Of a stretch of DNA of 5,124 nt, positions 1-5,002 are shown in pieces (position 1 is the first letter of the stretch; each line of letters starts with the position of its first letter). Position numbers and translations under genes: made by a program. The notes beneath the pieces are model-generated. The model was given only the letters and a program-made list of their open reading frames with translations, made no database searches and was not told where the DNA came from. Origin of the DNA: Thermodesulfovibrionales bacterium (GTDB taxonomy: Bacteria; Nitrospirota; Thermodesulfovibrionia; Thermodesulfovibrionales; SM23-35); the NCBI GenBank assembly GCA_020062205.1, contig JAGUWT010000253.1, positions 1 through 5,124 of the forward strand, written 5' to 3'.

Positions 1-453
1 CATACGCCTGCTGACAATGTGGTCGCGAGCTATCTCCAGGGACTCTTTGATGAAAAAAAACCCTATCTTGTCGGTGATGTGCTTGATATACTCAAAAACA
101 TCCCTGAATATAAAGAGGCAGGGCTGAATACTGTTGGCCCGAAAATTCTCCTCGGCTCAAAAAATAGAAAGGCGGGGAAGATCTTCGTGGATATGACTGG
201 TGGCACAGAAGGGGCAAAAGAGGTATTCGAAAGCCTCACAACAGGAGGGATAAGTACAATCGTTGCAATGCATCTGAGCGAAGACCATAGGAAAGAGGCT
301 GAAAAGAACCACCTGAATGTTATTATTGCCGGCCATATCTCGAGTGATAACCTCGGCATGAATCTCCTCATAGATGAGCTTTCAAAAGATAATTCGTTTG
401 AGATTCTTGAATGCTCTGGTTTCAGAAGATTCAGCAGATTGAATGAAGGCTGA
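1..453 (+). CDS. NIF3-like protein, C-terminal part (5' end outside window)
   Basis: This open frame enters the window already running (first residues HTPADNVVASYLQ) and gives 150 residues before TGA at 451-453; a GTG at 19 is internal, not a start. The HTPADN segment resembles the His-Thr...Asp metal-ligand motif of NIF3-family proteins. The C-terminal stretch (VDMTGGTEGAKE, then AMHLSEDHRKEAEK, then IIAGHISSDNLG) matches my recollection of proteins annotated 'NGG1p interacting factor NIF3' next to dnaG in Geobacter-like genomes. Family members are dinuclear-metal, ring-forming cytosolic proteins; some bacterial relatives have been linked to GTP cyclohydrolase-like or regulatory roles, but no function can be assigned here. 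The last 11 bases overlap dnaG, so the two are probably co-transcribed and translationally coupled. The N-terminal half is not visible, so domain completeness cannot be judged. Confidence 0.68.
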   Translation, partial: HTPADNVVASYLQGLFDEKKPYLVGDVLDILKNIPEYKEAGLNTVGPKILLGSKNRKAGKIFVDMTGGTEGAKEVFESLTTGGISTIVAMHLSEDHRKEAEKNHLNVIIAGHISSDNLGMNLLIDELSKDNSFEILECSGFRRFSRLNEG

Positions 454-2122
454 CAGTCTCCTTGAGGAAATCAAGTCTAAAATAGACATTGTTGAATTTA
501 TATCTGAATATGTCCCTTTAAAGAAAGCAGGCCAGAATTATAAAGGTCTCTGCCCATTTCATTCTGAAAAGACCCCCTCGTTTATGGTAAGCCAATCAAA
601 ACAGATATTCCACTGTTTTGGATGCGGAGTTGGCGGAGATGTCGTAAGTTTTCTCATGAAACATGAGAACCTCTCATTCAATGAGGCAATTCGCTCTCTT
701 GCAAAAAAGGCAGGTATTCAACTCACACAGTTCAGGTTCGACAAAAATCTTACTGAAAGGCGTGAGCAGATACTCCAGATCAATAAAGAGGCGTTGGAAT
801 TTTTTGTGAAGAACCTGAGCGCTTCAGAAAGAGCGAAGGCATATCTCGAGAAAAGGGGTATTGAGGAGACATCCATTCATACTTTTTCCATAGGATATGC
901 TCCTGAAAAAAGGGACGGCCTGTTTCAATATCTGAAAAAGAAGGGGCATGGCGATTCTTTGATAAAGGACGCAGGCCTTGCTGTTTACGACGAAAGAGGC
1001 TACAGGGATGTGTTCAGGGGACGTATTATCTTTCCCATATGGAACCCTCATAATGATGTTATCGCCTTTGGCGGAAGGGTTATGGACAGCTCTTTGCCGA
1101 AATACCTCAATACTTCTGAAACAGAGGTATTCAAGAAAGGTGAGACGCTGTTTGCGTTGAACCTGGCGAAGGAAGAGATTCGGAAGAAGGGTTATGCCAT
1201 AATTGTTGAGGGATACCTTGACGCGATTATATGTCACCAGTATGGGTTTAAAAATACCGTTGCACCGTTAGGAACAGCCCTGACACAAAAGCATTTACAA
1301 AAACTCAAGGTGCTGACAGAAAAGATTGTTCTGGTTTTTGACAGTGACGATGCAGGCATTTCTGCAGCACGGAGATCGCTCACAATTATTTGTGAAGGCA
1401 ACTTCAGGGCAAGGGTACTATTGCTTCCAGAGGGTGAAGACCCTGACAGTTTTTTAAGGAAGAAAGGCAGCCAGCCTTTTCAGAAAATGCTTTCTCAAGC
1501 CATAACTATGGTAGACTTTCTCCTGAGTACATCGAAGGGAGATAGAATAGAAAAAGTAAGGGAAGCCCTTGGAATGATTTCAGTCATGAAAGACCTGATC
1601 ATCGCAGATGAACTATTGGGAGAACTTGCTGACAGGTCAAGGATAAACGAAGCTGTCCTCAGAAGTGAATTGAAAAAGATGAGGCAAAAATCAGGCCGAC
1701 AACCTGTTGAAGGGCTTAGACCGGAAAGCTCAACAAAGAACAGGGAAGAATATCTTCTGTTAAGCTCTATCATTGCATCACCAGGGAAGGCTGATTATGT
1801 GTTTTCAAGACTCAACATCGAGGATTTGAAGGAAGAACCTGTAAGGTCTTTATTAAAGAAAATGAAAGCACTTGGTGGTACATTCGATTTGACTTCTCTC
1901 CTCGATCAGGCAGATCATGCAGAAAAGTCATTGATTACAGCGCTCTCTCTCGATCCCGGGTTTGATTTAGAACTTGTTGACAGAAACATTGATGACTGTC
2001 TGCAGACACTGGCACAGAAGAAGTGTGAGGAAAAAATGAAAAGGGCAGAAGAATCCGGTGATATCGAATTGCTCAATATATGGCTGAAAGAAAAGCGGGA
2101 TCTTATGAAAGGATCCCAATGA
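443..2122 (+). CDS. dnaG: DNA primase DnaG
   Basis: DnaG is the cytosolic RNA polymerase that makes replication primers, working with the DnaB helicase. The 559-residue product is close to the usual bacterial length (E. coli 581). Domains in order: a CHC2 zinc finger with C37, H40, C58 and C61; the primase RNAP core, with AFGGRV at 208-213 and PKYLNTSE at 219-226; the TOPRIM fold, with VEGYLD (E256, D260) and DSDDAG (D300, D302) supplying the metal-binding acidic residues; and a helical C-terminal part (about 430-559) where the DnaB-binding domain is expected. All key residues are present. The ATG at 443 is chosen because the N-terminus (LLEEIKSKIDIVEFISEYVPLKK) is typical of the family. There is no clear ribosome-binding site before it, and the upstream stop lies only a few bases inside, which suggests reinitiation after the NIF3-like gene. 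The stop overlaps the rpoD start (ATGA). Confidence 0.98.
   Translation: MKADSLLEEIKSKIDIVEFISEYVPLKKAGQNYKGLCPFHSEKTPSFMVSQSKQIFHCFGCGVGGDVVSFLMKHENLSFNEAIRSLAKKAGIQLTQFRFDKNLTERREQILQINKEALEFFVKNLSASERAKAYLEKRGIEETSIHTFSIGYAPEKRDGLFQYLKKKGHGDSLIKDAGLAVYDERGYRDVFRGRIIFPIWNPHNDVIAFGGRVMDSSLPKYLNTSETEVFKKGETLFALNLAKEEIRKKGYAIIVEGYLDAIICHQYGFKNTVAPLGTALTQKHLQKLKVLTEKIVLVFDSDDAGISAARRSLTIICEGNFRARVLLLPEGEDPDSFLRKKGSQPFQKMLSQAITMVDFLLSTSKGDRIEKVREALGMISVMKDLIIADELLGELADRSRINEAVLRSELKKMRQKSGRQPVEGLRPESSTKNREEYLLLSSIIASPGKADYVFSRLNIEDLKEEPVRSLLKKMKALGGTFDLTSLLDQADHAEKSLITALSLDPGFDLELVDRNIDDCLQTLAQKKCEEKMKRAEESGDIELLNIWLKEKRDLMKGSQ
2107..2113 (+). promoter_or_regulatory. Ribosome-binding site deciding the rpoD start
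   Basis: GAAAGGA lies five bases before the ATG at 2119 and inside the end of dnaG. The same frame has an earlier ATG at 2080, but that one has no purine-rich sequence ahead of it (ATTGCTCAAT). The site therefore favours the 2119 start, which also forms a compact ATGA stop/start overlap with dnaG. Confidence 0.7.
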
Positions 2123-3627
2123 GAGAATACCTTGACTATTTTGAGGAGTACGATGAGGAGAGAGATACGGCTGACATTACCGAGCTAAGAATTGATGATG
2201 AGATCGCTGAGGAACAAAAAAAGGTCTCTCTTCTTACAGGAGGTGGGGAAGACCATATCCGCATCTATTTAAAGGAGATGGGAAGGGTTCCCTTGCTCAC
2301 AAAGAAGGGTGAAGTGGAGATTGCTCAGAAGATAGAAAAGGGCAGGGGAAAGGTTTACAAGGCAATTTTCTCAATCCCATTTGTTTTGAAAAAGATTATA
2401 GCTTTGGGCATTATGGTTAAACGTGGAGAGGCACCACTTTCCGAAGTAATTCAGGACATCGAAGAGGAGGATGAGGAAACCCTCCAAATCGAGAGGGAAA
2501 GATTTTTTGAGGTTACAGAAGAGATAGAGGACCTGTATCAGGAAAGAAAGGGATTCCTAAGGAAGCTGCAGGGGAAACCCTCTCCTGCTTCAAAGAGGGC
2601 TTTCAAGAAACTTACACAGAACAGGGAACAGATATTTGAAAAAATACAGGAACTCAGGTTAAAAGAGGATGTCATAACAGCATTTTCAGAGGAATTGAAC
2701 CGGGTTACAGTAGAGATAGATGACCTGCAAAAAAAGATAATGGATGAAAAAAGGAAATCAGGATATTCAGCATCTGTGCTCAAGGGAAAGGTTCAGGCAT
2801 ATGAAAAGGGGATCGAGGGGAAGGAGAAACTTCTTGGGATGAAGGCTTCTGAAATAAAAAGGGCACTGAGGTCCCTGATGACAGGTGAGAGGGAAGTACA
2901 GAAGGCAAAAGAGGAGTTGATAAAGGCAAATCTCCGGCTTGTGATAAGTGTTGCGAAACGATACATAGGCAAGGGGTTGAGCTTCTCGGATCTCGTACAG
3001 GAAGGGAATATCGGTCTTATGAGGGCTGTTGAGAAGTTCGAGTACAGACGAGGTTATAAATTCAGTACGTATGCGACATGGTGGATACGGCAGGCAATCA
3101 TAAGGGCACTTGCAGATCAATCAAGAACAGTAAGAATACCTGTTCATATCATTGAAACGCTTAACAAGATAACGAAGGCGTCAAAAGAACTTGTCCAAGA
3201 GATGGGGAGAGAACCTTTCCCTGATGAAATCGCTGAAAGGTTGAAGATTCCTGTTGAAAAGGTAAGAGTGATACTCAAGTTGACAAAAGAATCTGTTTCT
3301 CTTGAAACCCCTGTTGGAGGAAATGAAGATGTGGTTCTGAGGGACTTTATCGAGGATAAGACGATAATATCTCCCCTTGATATCGCAATCCAAGATGATA
3401 TGAAGGAACAGATAGAAAAGATGCTTCGCTCGTTAACATCTAAGGAGCAAAAGGTCCTAAGAAGAAGATTTGGTATCGGCGGAGACGTTCCTCGTACCCT
3501 TGAGGAAGTAGGACAGGAATTTGTTGTGACGCGCGAGAGAATAAGGCAGATAGAGGGAAGGGCATTAAGAAAATTAAGACATCCATCAAGGAGTAAGTGG
3601 CTCAGAGAATTTATTGAAGGCTCTTGA
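2119..3627 (+). CDS. rpoD: Primary RNA polymerase sigma factor RpoD (sigma-70), short N-terminus
   Basis: The housekeeping sigma factor directs core RNA polymerase to -10/-35 promoters. From the ATG at 2119 the product is 502 residues. Region 1.2 begins near residue 45 (DHIRIYLKEMGRVPLLT). A charged, helical non-conserved region fills about 105-260. Region 2 starts at A263 (KANLRLVISVAKRY) and includes FSDLVQEGNIGLMRAVEKF, the -10-recognising YATWWIRQAI (W321, W322) and DQSRTVRIPVH. Region 3 follows, and region 4.2 carries the -35-reading helix VTRERIRQIE (R472, E473, R476) and ends LRKLRHPSRSKWL. This architecture marks a group 1 sigma factor rather than an alternative one. The oddity is at the front: instead of a folded region 1.1 there are only about 43 residues, some 15 of them Asp or Glu. 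Even the alternative ATG at 2080 would add just 13 residues. The gene follows dnaG with a four-base overlap, as in the classical dnaG-rpoD pairing. Confidence 0.97.
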   Translation: MREYLDYFEEYDEERDTADITELRIDDEIAEEQKKVSLLTGGGEDHIRIYLKEMGRVPLLTKKGEVEIAQKIEKGRGKVYKAIFSIPFVLKKIIALGIMVKRGEAPLSEVIQDIEEEDEETLQIERERFFEVTEEIEDLYQERKGFLRKLQGKPSPASKRAFKKLTQNREQIFEKIQELRLKEDVITAFSEELNRVTVEIDDLQKKIMDEKRKSGYSASVLKGKVQAYEKGIEGKEKLLGMKASEIKRALRSLMTGEREVQKAKEELIKANLRLVISVAKRYIGKGLSFSDLVQEGNIGLMRAVEKFEYRRGYKFSTYATWWIRQAIIRALADQSRTVRIPVHIIETLNKITKASKELVQEMGREPFPDEIAERLKIPVEKVRVILKLTKESVSLETPVGGNEDVVLRDFIEDKTIISPLDIAIQDDMKEQIEKMLRSLTSKEQKVLRRRFGIGGDVPRTLEEVGQEFVVTRERIRQIEGRALRKLRHPSRSKWLREFIEGS

Positions 3628-3651
3628 CCCAAGAATGATAACAAGTTTATA

Positions 3652-3672
3652 GTTAATAGTTATTAGTTACTA
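3652..3672 (+). repeat. Heptameric tandem repeat, three units
   Basis: Three consecutive seven-base units begin GTTA and end in ATA, TTA and CTA. They lie 24 bases after the rpoD stop. The third unit runs into the left end of the first palindromic element (ACTAAGG begins at 3669). A lone matching heptad, GTTAAGA, sits at 3818-3824, overlapping the other end of that element. The units share the GTNNNNA form seen at 3842-3869 and 5047-5111. Confidence 0.6.
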
Positions 3673-3819
3673 AGGAGTTCATAAGTAATACCACATTAGC
3701 TGTCATTCCAGCTTGTCTGGAATCTTTCCGACTTGTTCGGAATCGTAAAGAAAGATGCTGGACAAGCCAGCATGACAGAATAGTCAAAGGTATGTGGCCT
3801 TATTTATGGTCTTATTAGT
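3669..3819 (+). repeat. MITE-like palindromic element, copy 1
   Basis: This 151-bp non-coding element has 28-base imperfect terminal inverted repeats at 3669-3696 and 3792-3819, with 21 of 28 Watson-Crick pairs and three more G.U pairs. Its left end is ACTAAGGAGTTCATAAG and its right end is TTATGGTCTTATTAGT; both recur exactly in copy 2. Inside, TGTCA at 3701-3705 pairs with TGACA at 3773-3777. Within that stem lie three perfect hairpins: stem 3706-3711 with 3717-3722, stem 3726-3731 with 3737-3742 (both with loop CTTGT), and stem 3755-3761 with 3767-3773 (loop ACAAG). The inner TGTCATTCC palindrome resembles repetitive extragenic palindromes common in many bacterial genomes. No transposase is encoded, and no clean target duplication is visible. 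As the first structured sequence after rpoD it could affect the end or stability of the operon mRNA; this is inference. Confidence 0.75.
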
Positions 3820-3841
3820 TAAGAGCAAAAGGTATCGGGTT

Positions 3842-3869
3842 TTATAACTCATGACTTTCAACTCATCAC
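3842..3869 (-). repeat. Heptameric tandem repeat, four units, upstream of tRNA
   Basis: Four adjacent seven-base units, read on the minus strand, each fit GTNNNNA (for example GTGATGA and GTTATAA). On the + strand this appears as repeated ACTCAT at 3847, 3861 and 3868, spaced by multiples of seven. The tract ends 18 bases before the tRNA. It is the same class of repeat as those at 3652-3672 and 5047-5111. No convincing tRNA promoter can be picked out in or around it. Confidence 0.55.
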
Positions 3870-3887
3870 TCATAGCTTTCTGTAGAG

Positions 3888-3963
3888 GGGCCCATAGCTC
3901 AGCTGGTAGAGCTACCGGCTCATAACCGGTTGGTCCCAGGTTCGAGTCCTGGTGGGCCCACCA
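3888..3963 (+). tRNA. tRNA with anticodon CAT (elongator Met most likely)
   Basis: A complete 76-base cloverleaf with encoded CCA. The acceptor stem GGGCCCA (3888-3894) pairs with 3953-3959, followed by discriminator A3960 and CCA 3961-3963. The D stem is GCTC/GAGC (3897-3900 with 3909-3912). The anticodon stem ACCGG/CCGGT (3914-3918 with 3926-3930) closes loop CTCATAA, anticodon CAT at 3921-3923. The T stem CCAGG/CCTGG surrounds loop TTCGAGT. The paired G1-C72 and the anticodon stem without three G-C pairs next to the loop exclude the initiator tRNA. Elongator tRNA-Met is most likely. A tRNA-Ile2, whose CAT anticodon is modified by TilS, cannot be excluded by eye. The gene is flanked on both sides by copies of the same palindromic element. 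Confidence 0.96.
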
Positions 3964-3964
3964 A

Positions 3965-3986
3965 CCGATTTTCTGGGGAAAATCGG
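3965..3986 (+). terminator. Hairpin directly after the tRNA, possible terminator or processing signal
   Basis: CCGATTTT at 3965-3972 pairs perfectly with AAAATCGG at 3979-3986 around a six-base CTGGGG loop. It starts one base after the encoded CCA. There is no T-run after it (AGTTACTAAGG follows), so it does not look like a standard intrinsic terminator. It could instead guide 3' trimming of the tRNA precursor, or be the left flank of copy 2, which starts five bases later. Confidence 0.35.
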
Positions 3987-3990
3987 AGTT

Positions 3991-4165
3991 ACTAAGGAGT
4001 TCATAAGCAAGGTCGTGTTATATGTCATTCCCGCTTGTCGGGAATCTTTCTGAACGATTCTGGACAAGCGGGAATGATTGCGGACTGATCCCTGACAAGC
4101 AGGGGCAAGAGCCGCAATGACAGAAATCATCAGAAGGATGTAGTTTTACTTATGGTCTTATTAGT
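3991..4165 (+). repeat. MITE-like palindromic element, copy 2
   Basis: This 175-bp relative of copy 1 is in the same orientation and shares its exact 17-base left end and 16-base right end. The terminal arms are 3991-4018 and 4138-4165: 16 of 28 positions form Watson-Crick pairs and eight more form G.U pairs in + strand RNA. The inner stem is TGTCAT (4023-4028) with ATGACA (4117-4122). Inside are a perfect hairpin 4027-4045 (stem ATTCCCG, loop CTTGT), an imperfect one at 4057-4075 (loop ACAAG), and a two-step hairpin, outer ATTGCGG/CCGCAAT at 4077-4118 and inner CCCTG/CAGGG with loop ACAAG at 4090-4104. The inner part is longer than in copy 1 and built from different stems on the same plan. 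It carries no protein gene and ends 24 bases before the zinc-ribbon gene, so it fills most of that gene's 5' region. Confidence 0.75.
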
Positions 4166-4173
4166 AAAAGTTC

Positions 4174-4179
4174 AAGGTG
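4174..4179 (+). promoter_or_regulatory. Probable ribosome-binding site for a GTG start
   Basis: AAGGTG lies ten bases before the GTG at 4190. The nearby ATG at 4194 is in a different frame. The GTG therefore gives the right start for the zinc-ribbon protein, whose N-terminus (NEQLASLIKLQQIDSNI) is typical of the family. Confidence 0.5.
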
Positions 4180-4189
4180 TGATAAAAAA

Positions 4190-4921
4190 GTGAATGAACA
4201 ACTTGCAAGTCTGATAAAACTTCAACAGATTGATTCTAACATTTTAGACAAAAGGCGCTCGGTAGGTGCAATTCCTTTAAAAATTTCTGTGGTAGAGAAG
4301 CCATACAAAGAATCAGTTGCAGCATTTGAGAAGCTAAAACAAAGGTATGAATCTCTCGAAAAGAAGAAACGTGACAAGGAGAGGATATTAGATGATATCA
4401 ATGAGAGGATAAAAAAACTGAAGACTCGTATGACTGAAATAAAAACAAACAAGGAATATCAGGCACATTTGAAGGAGATTGAATCTGCCGAAAAGGAGCA
4501 CTATGCTGTTGAGGATGAGATACTCATCCTCATGGAAGAGATAGATGTCTCATCAAGGGAAATAAAAGCACAGGAGAAAAAAATACGGACAGAGAAAGAA
4601 AAGGCGGAGGCATTTAAAAAGGAACTCGAAAGAAAAAAGGAAGAAGCAGAAAAAGAATTGTTAACCCTCAGGGAAACAAGGGCAAAAATAGGTGATGGCA
4701 TTGACAAGGAATTATATGACCAATATATCACACTGATTGAATCAGGAGATGGAGTCGTAGTAACAGAGGCAAAAGAAGAAGTATGCCAGGGATGTAATAT
4801 GAATATACCTCCGCAGCTTTTTGTCGAGATAAAAAGGAACGAAGAAATTATGCAGTGCCCCCAGTGCAACCGGATACTCTACTATAAAGGGGACAGTCAA
4901 GAGTCAACAGCCGTACAATAA
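4190..4921 (+). CDS. Coiled-coil protein with C-terminal C4 zinc ribbon (zf-RING_7 family)
   Basis: The 243-residue product starts LASLIKLQQIDSNILDKR, the usual opening of this family. It continues as a long, strongly charged coiled coil (about 30-160, rich in Lys and Glu) that includes the family-typical MTEIKTNKEYQAHLKEIES segment. The C-terminal C4 zinc ribbon uses C199, C202 (CQGC) and C223, C226 (CPQC). Length and layout agree with proteins annotated 'C4-type zinc ribbon domain-containing', related to CT398/CdsZ of Chlamydia. They are thought to be cytosolic adaptor or nucleic-acid-associated proteins, with the molecular role unsettled in most bacteria. No membrane segment or signal peptide is visible. 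It follows a tRNA and a palindromic element, and precedes the probable rnpB promoter by 15 bases. I see no clear promoter of its own, so it may be read from the tRNA transcription unit. Confidence 0.9.
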   Translation: MNEQLASLIKLQQIDSNILDKRRSVGAIPLKISVVEKPYKESVAAFEKLKQRYESLEKKKRDKERILDDINERIKKLKTRMTEIKTNKEYQAHLKEIESAEKEHYAVEDEILILMEEIDVSSREIKAQEKKIRTEKEKAEAFKKELERKKEEAEKELLTLRETRAKIGDGIDKELYDQYITLIESGDGVVVTEAKEEVCQGCNMNIPPQLFVEIKRNEEIMQCPQCNRILYYKGDSQESTAVQ

Positions 4922-4935
4922 GCAAAAAAAGACTA

Positions 4936-4964
4936 TTGACTGTTTCACATCCCTCCTTTATAAT
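4936..4964 (+). promoter_or_regulatory. Sigma-70 promoter for the probable rnpB
   Basis: TTGACT at 4936-4941 and TATAAT at 4959-4964 are separated by 17 bases, a near-ideal match to the housekeeping consensus and suited to the RpoD in this window. The start of transcription would be near 4971. The promoter lies just after the zinc-ribbon stop codon and faces the RNase P RNA-like sequence, as expected for a strongly expressed stable RNA. Confidence 0.82.
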
Positions 4965-5002
4965 GTTAGTAATTATTATAGTCTAATAAAATATTATTAT
5001 AG

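Noticed and set aside
824..1237. Long minus-strand frame inside dnaG (and similar ones inside rpoD and the zinc-ribbon gene)
   Set aside because: They lie antisense to well-supported conserved genes, have no recognisable domains, and look like ordinary shadow frames.
2080..2118. ATG at 2080 as the rpoD start
   Set aside because: It lacks a ribosome-binding site and would place 43 bases of overlap in dnaG. The ATG at 2119 has GAAAGGA at good spacing and an ATGA junction.
3820..3887. Dedicated tRNA promoter using TTATAA at 3842-3847
   Set aside because: No acceptable -35 hexamer lies about 17 bases upstream, and the hexamer is part of a heptad repeat, so the call would rest on AT-richness alone.
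3888..3963. Initiator tRNA-fMet
   Set aside because: Position 1 pairs with 72 (G-C), and the anticodon stem lacks the three consecutive G-C pairs next to the loop that mark initiators.
3701..4122. CRISPR array or riboswitch in the repeat-rich intergenic region
   Set aside because: There are only two long diverged copies, with no regular spacers and no known riboswitch core. The structure fits a palindromic MITE/REP-like element better.
3912..4130. A 72-codon minus-strand frame ending in GGPTRTRTWDQPVMSR
   Set aside because: It is the antisense of the tRNA plus copy 2 of the palindromic element. This peptide ending is the known artefact of translating the complement of tRNA genes.
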